Assembly: GCF_900110275.1 (NCBI RefSeq)
Contig: NZ_FODC01000005.1
Span: 124,001 to 188,000 of the forward strand
DNA from: Duganella sp. CF517
GTDB taxonomy: Bacteria; Pseudomonadota; Gammaproteobacteria; Burkholderiales; Burkholderiaceae_D
Direction of reading: 5' to 3'
DNA: 64,000 bases
Part shown: positions 45,754-54,057 of the stretch, one piece after another
Numbering within the stretch: the first letter of the stretch is position 1
How the letters are laid out: every line of letters begins with the position of its first letter
Made by a program: the position numbers and the translations under genes
Notes under the pieces: generated by a model
The model's input: only the letters and a program-made list of their open reading frames with translations
Databases searched by the model: none
Told to the model about the DNA's origin: nothing

Positions 45754-46394
45754 TTTTGTGCGAACGCGCGGCGGCCAAGAAACCATTCCGCAAGCAGGAT
45801 GTTGGGCACCCAGCACAGCCAGGAAACCACTTGATAGGCCACCAGGAAGTCGAGCGCCAGCAGGCTTGATAACGGCAGATAGACACGCAATGTGACGGCC
45901 GCTAACGTGAGTGCGAAAGAGCGTATCATCCATCGCCGGTGCGCGGTCACGTTGCCTTTGAGGATGTTGTAGATCGCGACACTGGTGGTCGCCAGCCAGG
46001 CGCACCCCAGGGCGCCGAATCCGGCGCCGGCAATTGCCCCGGCCGACGTGCCTGCCGCCAGTATCAGCGCCGACACGCCTCCAATCAGGCAGCCGAGCAC
46101 GTACAGGCGGCCGCCGATGCGATGCAACACAGGCCAACGTGCACGTATCGCCGGCAGAAACTGCGTCGCGCCCAGCAGCAAAGCCGATGCCGCACCGGCC
46201 GCATGCACCTTGATCCAAGGATTGAAATAGCGGTTCAACGCGGTCACTTCGGGAACCGGCCCCTTGCCGGGTAGATAGCGCAAGGAGACGAGCGCGATGA
46301 CGCTGCTGATCAGCGCCATGCCGCCCCAGGCGAACCAACCCCATGCGGGCATCCCCTCCCCGCTGCCAGCGGCGGCGGCGGCAGTCCGCGCCAT
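45750..46394 (-). CDS. DUF2306-type membrane protein
   Basis: A 214-residue polytopic protein with about seven helices. Landmarks are KVHAAGAASALLLGATQFL, RIGGRLYVLGCLIGG and AHRRWMIRSFALT, which are conserved His- and Arg-containing helices of the DUF2306 group. Function unknown. ATG at 46394 shares an A with the stop of the preceding dehydrogenase gene (TGATG), so the three genes are translationally coupled. Confidence 0.82.
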   Translation of the reverse strand: MARTAAAAAGSGEGMPAWGWFAWGGMALISSVIALVSLRYLPGKGPVPEVTALNRYFNPWIKVHAAGAASALLLGATQFLPAIRARWPVLHRIGGRLYVLGCLIGGVSALILAAGTSAGAIAGAGFGALGCAWLATTSVAIYNILKGNVTAHRRWMIRSFALTLAAVTLRVYLPLSSLLALDFLVAYQVVSWLCWVPNILLAEWFLGRRAFAQK

Positions 46395-47524
46395 CACAAC
46401 GTCACCACCAGCTTGCGCGCCGACACGCCGCGGCGTTGCCGCGCCATGGCTTCCGAGATAGATTGCAGGCCGTGCCCGACCACCTCGGAAGGCGGCATCG
46501 CCGCATATATTTTGCGCGACAGCGCCTCCGGCAAGAATGCGCCGTAGATCATCTTCCCCACTTCGTTCTCGATGAGCGAGCCGCCCCAGATCATCTTTGT
46601 CTCGAGCCCGGTCCGCTTTGCCAAGAGTTTCAGCGCGATGCTGCCGGCCACCATTTTGGCGAGTGCTGGCAGCAGTTTGCGCCAACGGCCCGGCGTGCCC
46701 GTCACGTCATCAAACGACGCTGGCGCGCTAGCTTGCGCGACAAAGCGTCTGCCTTCACACTGTGCAAGTATGCGCATGCACGCGGCGGCCGCGCCCTTGC
46801 CGATCGTGATGGCCCCGACCACCTGGCGACCGCGCATCGCGTCGACAATCTCCGCATCAACAGATGGACGGCGATAGTCGAACACGTGCGCCGCGCCCAG
46901 CTGGCGGACGTAATCGAAGTTAGCGGGCGAGCAGGTCGTCGCGACGTCATAGCCCGCTGCGCGCGCCAGTTGAATCGCGTTGCTGCCGACGCTGGAGGAG
47001 CCTCCCCATACCAGCACGGTCTCGCGCGTTGGCACGGGGTCCACCCGCGGCGGTGCGAGTGCCAGAAAGTCCTTTTGGAAAAGTCCGCACGCCGCGGTGG
47101 ACAGACCTAACGGCAAAACCGCCGCGTTTTCGAACGATAGGTCCGCCGGAATGGGCGAGGCCATGTGCGCAAGCAGCAGCACGAGTTCCTGGAATCCGCC
47201 TTCCGCCGCCTTGTTGCGACATTTTTCGATCCCGGCAGCATGCCCAAGCACGCGATCGCCAATGCGAAAACGGCTCACCCCCGGTCCCAAGGCCACCACC
47301 TCGCCGGCCACATCCGTTCCGATGACTGCGGGATAGGCAAGGTAGCCCGTGACGACATCGCCAACCGCCTGTACGTAGCGATCGAACGGGTTAACGGCGA
47401 GCGCGCGGACTTTCACCGCGATCTCGCCGGCACCCGGACTGACGTCGGGGACCGACGCGATGATTAATTGTGCCCGCTTGCCGGGCAGCAGGAGCGCTAG
47501 GTGTGTCTGTGGAGTCATAATCAT
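46394..47524 (-). CDS. Medium-chain dehydrogenase/reductase, zinc-less type
   Basis: A 376-residue MDR: GTDVAGEVVALGPGVSRFRIGDRVLG in the catalytic half, VWGGSSSVGSNAIQLARAAGY in the cofactor half. The residues that bind catalytic zinc in alcohol dehydrogenases are not all evident, so it is closer to quinone oxidoreductase/enoyl-reductase types. It leads a three-gene coupled unit (MDR, DUF2306, MBL) divergent from an AraC regulator. Confidence 0.82.
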   Translation of the reverse strand: MIMTPQTHLALLLPGKRAQLIIASVPDVSPGAGEIAVKVRALAVNPFDRYVQAVGDVVTGYLAYPAVIGTDVAGEVVALGPGVSRFRIGDRVLGHAAGIEKCRNKAAEGGFQELVLLLAHMASPIPADLSFENAAVLPLGLSTAACGLFQKDFLALAPPRVDPVPTRETVLVWGGSSSVGSNAIQLARAAGYDVATTCSPANFDYVRQLGAAHVFDYRRPSVDAEIVDAMRGRQVVGAITIGKGAAAACMRILAQCEGRRFVAQASAPASFDDVTGTPGRWRKLLPALAKMVAGSIALKLLAKRTGLETKMIWGGSLIENEVGKMIYGAFLPEALSRKIYAAMPPSEVVGHGLQSISEAMARQRRGVSARKLVVTL

Positions 47525-47617
47525 CTCATCGTTGAAGGTTAGCGGTTACTATAAGCGCGAACATTCGGACCATCCATGCGCGATGGTCGCAATATTTATC
47601 GCTATCGTCCAAATCTG

Positions 47618-48529
47618 ATGGATCCACTATCTGACTTTCTCATGCTCATGCGACCTTGCGATTACGGCTTTCGCGGTCTGGACGCCGCCGGCAACTGGGC
47701 GCTCGCGTTTACCGCGTCCGACGGCGTGCTTTGCTTCGCGATCGAGACCGGCGGCTGCTGGCTCCGGCTCGCCGATGCGGCGGCGCCGACGCGTCTGGAG
47801 GCGGGCGACGTCGTGTTGTTAACCGGTGGCGGTGCGGTGCATCTGTATTCCGGTGAGACGGCGGAATCGCGGGACGCCCAAGCGTTTCTGTCCCAAGTGC
47901 CGCCAGGCGAAGTGGCAACGCTCAATGGCGGTGGGGAGTGCAGAGGTATCGGCGGCTACTTCGGCCTGGAAGGAACGGACGGCAGGGGCTTGCTTGACGC
48001 AATCCCTCCGGTCGTCCACGTCCAGTCCGCGACCAGCAAGACCGCCCTCTACAGCGGTGTGAAGCGCCTGATGAGCGAGCTGCGGGATCCGCGCCCGGGT
48101 AGTGAATTGATCGCTAGTCATCTTGCGCAGGCACTGCTGGTCGAGGCATTGCGCGCGCACCTGGAGAATGCGACCGCCAGCCAGGGATGGCTCGCGGCGC
48201 TTTCGGTGCCAACCTTGCGTCGCGCGCTGACGGCCATGCATGCCGACGTCGCCCGTCGCTGGACCTTGCAGGATTTGGCTGCCGTGGCCGGCATGTCGAG
48301 ATCGAGCTTTGCTGCGCGCTTCGAGCAGGTTACCGGGCAGACGCCAATTGCCTATCTCACACGTTGGCGCATGTTCCTCGCTGCGGACCGGCTGGCCAAG
48401 TCTGGCCGCTCTCTGGCCGATGTGGCGGCGTCGGTCGGCTATGAGTCCGAAAGCGCGTTCGGCTCTGCGTTTAAGCGCGTGATGAATTTCTCGCCACGCC
48501 AATACCGCACAAGATCGTCCACCCAATAA
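47618..48529 (+). CDS. AraC-family regulator with N-terminal cupin domain
   Basis: A 303-residue regulator. N-terminal cupin-type sensor domain (about 1-170), starting MDPLSDFLMLMRP as is usual for this group. C-terminal AraC HTH pair (about 200-300): WTLQDLAAVAGMSRSSFAARF and SLADVAASVGYESESAFGSAFKR. The start at 47618 was chosen from family style; an earlier ATG at 47576 is in frame. Divergent from the MDR-DUF2306-MBL unit, its probable target. Confidence 0.87.
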   Translation: MDPLSDFLMLMRPCDYGFRGLDAAGNWALAFTASDGVLCFAIETGGCWLRLADAAAPTRLEAGDVVLLTGGGAVHLYSGETAESRDAQAFLSQVPPGEVATLNGGGECRGIGGYFGLEGTDGRGLLDAIPPVVHVQSATSKTALYSGVKRLMSELRDPRPGSELIASHLAQALLVEALRAHLENATASQGWLAALSVPTLRRALTAMHADVARRWTLQDLAAVAGMSRSSFAARFEQVTGQTPIAYLTRWRMFLAADRLAKSGRSLADVAASVGYESESAFGSAFKRVMNFSPRQYRTRSSTQ

Positions 48530-48609
48530 GGCGGCGCGGCCGCGCATGCTCCGGCTAGCGCGCCGCATCGGGTACTTGCGCCTTCGCGACCCAAACTATC
48601 GGATTGCCG

Positions 48610-49209
48610 CTACCAGGCCCGGTACACCTGCCCCGTTTGCGCGCCGTCGACGCTGCGCGCATACGCCAGCGCGGCGCGCTTGCCGGCGATCGGCTCGAAG
48701 CCGATGAACAAAGGCCCGAACACCGGCATCGACTCCTGCAGCACCGTCGGGCTGACGACGTTGATACGCAGCCCGCGCGGCAGCTCGATCGCCGCGCCGC
48801 GCATAAAGCCCACCACCGCCGCATTGGCCGTGCTGGCCGCCGTCGCGCCGCGTATCGGATGATCGGTGTCGACGCCGCTGGTGAGCGTGATCGAACCGCC
48901 GTCGTTCAAATAGTCACGGGCCACCAGCGCCACGTTCACCTGCCCCATCAACTTGCTGTTCAGGCCCACGTGGAAATGCTCCGGCGCGAGTTCATCGAAC
49001 GGCCCGACGTGCAGCGCGCCGGCGGCCACCACCACCGCGTCGACCTTGCCGACTTGCGCGAACATCGCCCGCACCTGGGCGATGTCGGCGATGTCGGCCT
49101 GATACCGGCCGCTGCGCGTACCGACGCCGACGATCTCGTGCCGTTGTCCGAGTTGCTCGACGACGGCGGAGCCTATGGTGCCTGTCGCACCGATCACGAT
49201 CACTTTCAT
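48610..49209 (-). CDS. Short-chain dehydrogenase, tandem copy 2
   Basis: A 199-residue short SDR-like protein with MKVIVIGATGTIGSAVVE cofactor loop, VVVAAGALHVGP and PRGLRINVVSPTVL. It is missing the usual YxxxK catalytic pair at the expected place (TSG...NAAV instead), as in the short SDR group of this type. Highly similar to the next gene over its whole length, including the identical end DGAQTGQVYRAW. Lies 10 bases from copy 1. Confidence 0.82.
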   Translation of the reverse strand: MKVIVIGATGTIGSAVVEQLGQRHEIVGVGTRSGRYQADIADIAQVRAMFAQVGKVDAVVVAAGALHVGPFDELAPEHFHVGLNSKLMGQVNVALVARDYLNDGGSITLTSGVDTDHPIRGATAASTANAAVVGFMRGAAIELPRGLRINVVSPTVLQESMPVFGPLFIGFEPIAGKRAALAYARSVDGAQTGQVYRAW

Positions 49210-49219
49210 GGCCGCCCCT

Positions 49220-49819
49220 TTACCACGCACGATAGACTTGGCCGGTCTGGGCGCCGTCGACGCTGCGCGCGTACGACAGTGCCACGCGCTTGCCCGCCGC
49301 CGGCTCGAAGCCGATGAAGAACGGGCCGTAGCTGCCCATCGATTCCGCCAGCACCGTGGGGCTGACGGCGTTGATGCGCAAGCCGCGCGGCAGCTCGATG
49401 GCGGCGGCGCGCACGAAGCCTTCCACCGCCGCGTTGACCATCGTCGCGCTGGCGCCATTGCGGATCGGCTGCTCGGCCACGATGCCGCTGGTGAGCGTGA
49501 TCGAACCGCCGTCGTTCAGATACTCGCGCGCCACCAGCGCCACGTTCACCTGCCCCATCAACTTGCTGTTCAAGCCCACGTAGAACTGCTCCGGCGTGAA
49601 GTCGGCCAGCGGGCCGAAATGCAGCGAGCCGGCGGCCACCACCACCGCATCGACCTTGCCGATTTGTTCGAACGCCGCCCGCACCTGGGCGATGTCGGTG
49701 AAGTCGGCCCGATACTGGCCGCTGGCCGCGCCCACCGTCACGATCTCATGGCGCTTGCCCAATTCTTCCACCACCGATTTGCCCACCGTGCCCGAGGCAC
49801 CGATAACGACGATTTTCAT
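49220..49819 (-). CDS. Short-chain dehydrogenase, tandem copy 1
   Basis: A 199-residue protein like its downstream neighbour: MKIVVIGASGTVGKSVVE, VVVAAGSLHFGP, SKLMGQVNVALVARE and PRGLRINAVSPTVL. Tandem duplication is the simplest explanation, with divergence mainly in the N-terminal and 90-130 regions. It is promoter-proximal, divergent from a LysR gene. Confidence 0.85.
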   Translation of the reverse strand: MKIVVIGASGTVGKSVVEELGKRHEIVTVGAASGQYRADFTDIAQVRAAFEQIGKVDAVVVAAGSLHFGPLADFTPEQFYVGLNSKLMGQVNVALVAREYLNDGGSITLTSGIVAEQPIRNGASATMVNAAVEGFVRAAAIELPRGLRINAVSPTVLAESMGSYGPFFIGFEPAAGKRVALSYARSVDGAQTGQVYRAW

Positions 49820-49876
49820 GATCCACTCCCTGTCTGGTTAAGTGGAACCAGTATCGCGGCAATCACGGCATGAATA

Positions 49877-49899
49877 AATGAGCTAAGATTAAGTTCATT
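49877..49899 (+). promoter_or_regulatory. LysR-type operator candidate at SDR/LysR divergence
   Basis: AATGA (49877-49881) and TCATT (49895-49899) as inverted arms with a 13-base centre, 22 bases before the LysR start, between the divergent genes. Confidence 0.4.
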
Positions 49900-49920
49900 A
49901 CAAACTTATGGTTAGCAATC

Positions 49921-50889
49921 ATGGACAAGCTGCGCAGCATGGAGATTTTTGTCGCGGTGGTCGACGCCGGCAATTTCACGGCCGCCGCCGACAACTTCAA
50001 GATTTCCCCGGTCATGGTCGGCAAGCACATCGCGCAGCTGGAGGCGACGCTGGGCGCGCGCCTGCTGACCCGCACTACGCGCCGCCAAAGCCTGACCGAG
50101 ATCGGCGCCCAGTACGTCGAACGTTGCCGGGCCATCCTGGCGCAGATCGCGGCCGCCGAAACGGGCGCCGAAGCGATGCGCAGCGTGCCGCGCGGACGGC
50201 TCAAGATCACCGCGCCGGTTTCCTTCGGCACCGAATGGATTGCGCCGGCGATGACGGACTATCTTCGCCGCCATCCGGAGGTGAGTCTGGATTTGAGCCT
50301 GAGCGACCGCACGGTGGACCTGGTGGAGGAAGGATACGACGCCGCCATCCGCATCGGCCGGCTGGAGGATTCGACGATGGTGGCGCGGCCTCTGTTCGAT
50401 TACGCGATGGCCATTTGCGCCAGCCCGGCGTATCTGGAAAAGCACGGGGCGCCGCAAACGCCGGACGACCTGGCGCGGCACGAATGCCTGGATTTCATGG
50501 CGTGGTCGCTCAACATGCGCTGGCGCCTGCAGGGGCAGACCGGCAACCGCAACCTCGAGGCCAGCCGCTTCCGCGCCAACAACGGTCAGGCCTTGCGCAT
50601 GGCCGCGTTACAGGATTTTGGATTGGTGATGCAGGCGGAGGTGCTGCTGGCGCAGGACATCGCCGCAGGACGGCTGGTGCCGGTGCTATGCGACTACATG
50701 CCGACGCCGCGTCCGATGAATCTGGTCTACCCGCGCGACCGGCAAGCCACGCCGAAGCTGACCACATTCGTGGACTTCATCGTCGACCGGTTCGGGCCAA
50801 CATGGTCCCCGGGCCACGAAGACAAAACGCTCAGGACCAGCGGCGCACCGCCGCTGGCCTCATCGCGTAACCGTAAAACAATCGCGTAA
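49921..50889 (+). CDS. LysR-family transcriptional regulator
   Basis: A 322-residue LTTR. HTH near 17-40 (NFTAAADNFKISPVMVGKHI), then LGARLLTRTTRRQSLT, and a substrate-binding domain (PRGRLKITAPVSFGTEWIAPA). The C-terminal tail from about 300 is short and basic and runs into a set of 15-base repeats. Divergent from the two SDR copies, probably their regulator. Confidence 0.9.
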   Translation: MDKLRSMEIFVAVVDAGNFTAAADNFKISPVMVGKHIAQLEATLGARLLTRTTRRQSLTEIGAQYVERCRAILAQIAAAETGAEAMRSVPRGRLKITAPVSFGTEWIAPAMTDYLRRHPEVSLDLSLSDRTVDLVEEGYDAAIRIGRLEDSTMVARPLFDYAMAICASPAYLEKHGAPQTPDDLARHECLDFMAWSLNMRWRLQGQTGNRNLEASRFRANNGQALRMAALQDFGLVMQAEVLLAQDIAAGRLVPVLCDYMPTPRPMNLVYPRDRQATPKLTTFVDFIVDRFGPTWSPGHEDKTLRTSGAPPLASSRNRKTIA

Positions 50890-50928
50890 AACTCAATTGC
50901 GTAAAACTTAGCTGCGTAACACTTAATT
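50884..50928. repeat. Three tandem 15-base repeats between convergent stops
   Basis: GCGTAAAACTCAATT (50884-50898), GCGTAAAACTTAGCT (50899-50913) and GCGTAACACTTAATT (50914-50928). The first carries the LysR stop and the last the stop of the efflux outer-membrane gene. Confidence 0.75.
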
Positions 50929-52377
50929 GGCCACCGCCGCCAGCCGCTCCGACGGCTGCCAGCCTGCGCCCAGCGCGCGTGCCACCGACACCGCCGCCAG
51001 CAAGCGCTGCGTATTGATCTGCACCGCCGCGCGATCGGCCGTCAGCGCGCTGCGCTGCGCATCCGTCACATCCAGATAGGTCGACACGCCGCGCTCGTAG
51101 CGCGCACGCGCCACCAGATAACCGCGCGCCGCCGCCACCTGCGACGCCGATTGCGCCTCGCCCTGCAACTGGCGCTGCTGTACATCCGACAGCGCGTCCT
51201 CGACCTCGCGCAAGGCCGTCAGCAGCCTGGTTTCATGATTGGCGAGCGCCTCCTCATAGCGCGCCTTGGCGATCGCCAGGTTGGCCTTGTTGCGGCCACC
51301 GTCGAAGATCGGCAGCGACAGCGCCAGCGGACCGGCGCTGAACTGGCGCGAACTTCCCTCGCCCAGCTTGCGCAGGCTCTCCGACGCGTACCCGAAGTTG
51401 CCGGTCAACGTCACGGAAGGATAGAACGCGCCTTCGGCCACGCCGATCTGCGCGTTGGCCGCGCGCAGGGTCGCCACGCTGCCCGCCAGATCCGGACGCT
51501 GCGCCAGCAGGCTGGCCGGCAGGCCGACCGGAATCGCCGGCGGCTGCGGCAGCTTGGCCGCATCCGTGTTGGCCGCCGTCAGCATCGCCGACGGCGAGGC
51601 GCCGACCAGGGTCGCCAGGCTATGTTCCAGCAGGTTGCGCTGGCGCTGCACTTCCTGCAGATCGGCCTTGGCGTTCGCATACTCGATGCGGGCGCGCGAG
51701 ACATCGAGCTCGTTCGACAGGCCGGCGTCGAAGCGCGCCGTCACCAGCTCCTCGCTTTCGCGGCGGGTATCGAGCGCGCCCTTGAGGATCGCGATTTCGG
51801 CATCGAGGCCGCGCAGCTGCCAGTAGGTCGTCGCCAGCTGCGACGACAGCACCAGCAGCACACCGTCGCGGTCCGCCTCGGCCGCCAGCGCCTGCGCGTC
51901 GGACGCCTCCACCAGACGGCGCACGCGGCCCAGCAGATCGAGTTCGTACGACATCGAAGCGCCGACCGTATAGTTGTTGCCCTTGATCGAACGGCCGCCC
52001 AGCGCCAGCCCTTGCGACGTCTCCGCCGACGTGCGCGAATTGGCGATCGAGGTGTTCACGCTCAGCGAGGGCTGCTGGCTGGCGCGGCTGACGCCAACCT
52101 GCTCGAGCGCCTGCACCAACCGCTGCGCGGCCGCCTTCACGCTGGGATTGTCGCGCAGCGCGGTCTGTTCAAGATCGTTCAAGGTCTTGTCGTTAAAGAC
52201 CGTCCACCACTGAGCCGGCAGATGCGCCTCGCTGGCGCCGGCCTGCGGCAGATGGCGGAACGAGGCGTCGGCGACGTTTTTCGGCGCGGAGAAATCGCTG
52301 CCGACGGTGGCGCAGCCGCTGACTGCCAGGGTGATGGAGACAGCGAGCGTCAGGCGCTTCAAAGCTGAATTGAACAT
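50923..52377 (-). CDS. NodT-family efflux outer-membrane lipoprotein
   Basis: A 484-residue RND/MFS-type outer-membrane factor. Lipobox VSGC (Cys22); two TolC-like halves, with helical hairpins such as LVQALEQVGVSRASQQPSLSV and the repeated ELVTARFDAGLSNELDVSRARIEYANAKADLQEVQRQ. The C-terminal RYERGVSTYLDVTDAQR repeats the pattern. It follows emrB by 43 bases and completes a tripartite pump. Start after GAGGTAACACC. Confidence 0.9.
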   Translation of the reverse strand: MFNSALKRLTLAVSITLAVSGCATVGSDFSAPKNVADASFRHLPQAGASEAHLPAQWWTVFNDKTLNDLEQTALRDNPSVKAAAQRLVQALEQVGVSRASQQPSLSVNTSIANSRTSAETSQGLALGGRSIKGNNYTVGASMSYELDLLGRVRRLVEASDAQALAAEADRDGVLLVLSSQLATTYWQLRGLDAEIAILKGALDTRRESEELVTARFDAGLSNELDVSRARIEYANAKADLQEVQRQRNLLEHSLATLVGASPSAMLTAANTDAAKLPQPPAIPVGLPASLLAQRPDLAGSVATLRAANAQIGVAEGAFYPSVTLTGNFGYASESLRKLGEGSSRQFSAGPLALSLPIFDGGRNKANLAIAKARYEEALANHETRLLTALREVEDALSDVQQRQLQGEAQSASQVAAARGYLVARARYERGVSTYLDVTDAQRSALTADRAAVQINTQRLLAAVSVARALGAGWQPSERLAAVAN

Positions 52378-52420
52378 GGTGTTACCTCACAAATTAGTTA
52401 GAGTTGGCGCGCGCATCGAT

Positions 52421-54046
52421 TTAGTGCGCACCGCCGCCGCCACCGCCCGAAGGGGCTTTGACTTTATCCGAGAACCACAGCACGCCGATGCAGGCGAACA
52501 GCACCATCGCCACCAGGAAGAAGCCGTCGTTGTAGGCCATCACAAAGGACTCGCGCCGCACGATGCCGTCGACCGCCTTGAGCGCCATGTCCGACGCCGT
52601 GCTGGCGTCCATGCCCTGGCCGATGAACGATTGCGTCAACGCCGCCAGACGATCCTGCGTGGCCAACGCGAAGTTGCTCACCGATTCGCCGATGCGCTGC
52701 GAGTGGAAATGCTCGCGCGTCGTCAGCGCCGTCGCCAGCAGGGCGATGCCGATCGAGCCACCCAGGTTGCGGGTCATGTTGATCAGGCTCGATGCCGATG
52801 GCATGTCCTTCGGCTGGATGCCGTTCATGGCGAAGTTCGACAACGTCAACATCACGAAAGGCTGGCCCAGCGCGCGCACCACCTGTGACCACAGCAGCTG
52901 GTCGTAGCCGGTGCTGGCGTCCATGTAGGCGTTCATCAGGCACGAGCCGCCGAACAGCAGCAGCCCGAAACTGCACAGGATGCGGTTGTCGATCTTGGAC
53001 GACAGCTTGGCCACGAACGGCATGATGAACAACTGCGGCAAGCCTGACCACATGATCACTTCACCGATCTGCATCGGCGAGTAGCCGGCGATCTGGCCCA
53101 GGTACAGCGGCAGCAGGAACGACGAACCGTACAGCCCCATGCCCATCGCCATCGACAGCGCGGTGGCGGCGGCGAAATTGCGCTTGCCGTACAACCCCAG
53201 GTTGACGAAGGGCTGCGGGCGCAGCGCGCTGTTGACCACCCAGCCAAGCAGGCCGACGATGGACATCGCCGCGAAGGTGATGATGAAGGACGAATCGAAC
53301 CAGTCCTTGCTGTTGCCCTCTTCCAGGAAGATCGTCAGGCTACCCAGGCCCACGGCCATGAAGGCGATGCCCAGCCAGTCGGCGGTCAGCAACAGCGACG
53401 GTTGCGACTTTTCCTTTTCCAGGCCGATCCCGATGCCGAAGATCAGCAGCAATCCTGGCACCCAGTTGATGAAGAATATCGACGGCCAGCCGTAGATTTC
53501 GCTCAGGTAGCCGCCCAGGGTCGGGCCCATCGACGGCGCCAGGGTCGCGGTCAGGCCGAAGATGGCCATGCCGGTGGCGCGCTTAGACGGCGGCAGCAAC
53601 GTCATCACGATGGTCATCGCCATCGGAATCAGGGCGCCACCGGTGAAGCCTTGCAGCATGCGGAAGGCGATCATGCTTTCGAGGTTCCACGCGAAGCCGC
53701 ATAGCGTGGAGAACACCAGGAACAGCGCGGTGGTGCCGATCATGTAGTTGCGCAGGCCGAAGACGCGCGTCAGCAGGCCGGTCATCGGAATGATGATGAT
53801 CTCCGCCACCAGGTACGCGGTGGCGATCCACGAGCCCTCTTCCTGCGTGGCCGACAACGCGCCGAGAATATCCTTGAGCGACGAATTGGTGATCTGGATG
53901 TCGAGCACCGCCATGAAGGCGCCCATCATGCCGGCGGCGACGGCCATCCAGGTGCGGGCGGAGACCTTCTCGCTCGGCATGACGGGGGCCTGCGGAGGGG
54001 CGAGCGGCTTCCCGCCGCCCGGCGTATCGATCGTGGTGCTGGCCAT
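52421..54046 (-). CDS. emrB: DHA2-family MFS drug efflux permease, EmrB-like
   Basis: A 541-residue 14-helix MFS protein. DHA2 motifs are MGAFMAVLDIQITNSSL (motif D1), MTGLLTRVFGLRNYMI and GGYLSEIYGWPSIFFINWVPG. The C-terminus ends in a Gly-rich tail. It exports hydrophobic drugs with EmrA and an outer-membrane factor. Start at 54046 follows AAGGAGCCACTCC; it lies 11 bases after emrA. Confidence 0.92.
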   Translation of the reverse strand: MASTTIDTPGGGKPLAPPQAPVMPSEKVSARTWMAVAAGMMGAFMAVLDIQITNSSLKDILGALSATQEEGSWIATAYLVAEIIIIPMTGLLTRVFGLRNYMIGTTALFLVFSTLCGFAWNLESMIAFRMLQGFTGGALIPMAMTIVMTLLPPSKRATGMAIFGLTATLAPSMGPTLGGYLSEIYGWPSIFFINWVPGLLLIFGIGIGLEKEKSQPSLLLTADWLGIAFMAVGLGSLTIFLEEGNSKDWFDSSFIITFAAMSIVGLLGWVVNSALRPQPFVNLGLYGKRNFAAATALSMAMGMGLYGSSFLLPLYLGQIAGYSPMQIGEVIMWSGLPQLFIMPFVAKLSSKIDNRILCSFGLLLFGGSCLMNAYMDASTGYDQLLWSQVVRALGQPFVMLTLSNFAMNGIQPKDMPSASSLINMTRNLGGSIGIALLATALTTREHFHSQRIGESVSNFALATQDRLAALTQSFIGQGMDASTASDMALKAVDGIVRRESFVMAYNDGFFLVAMVLFACIGVLWFSDKVKAPSGGGGGGAH

Positions 54047-54057
54047 GGAGTGGCTCC

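Noticed and set aside
48610..49458. A longer version of SDR copy 2
   Set aside because: The extra N-terminal part is a shifted frame of SDR copy 1 and is Arg/Ser-rich; the real start at 49209 restores the cofactor loop.
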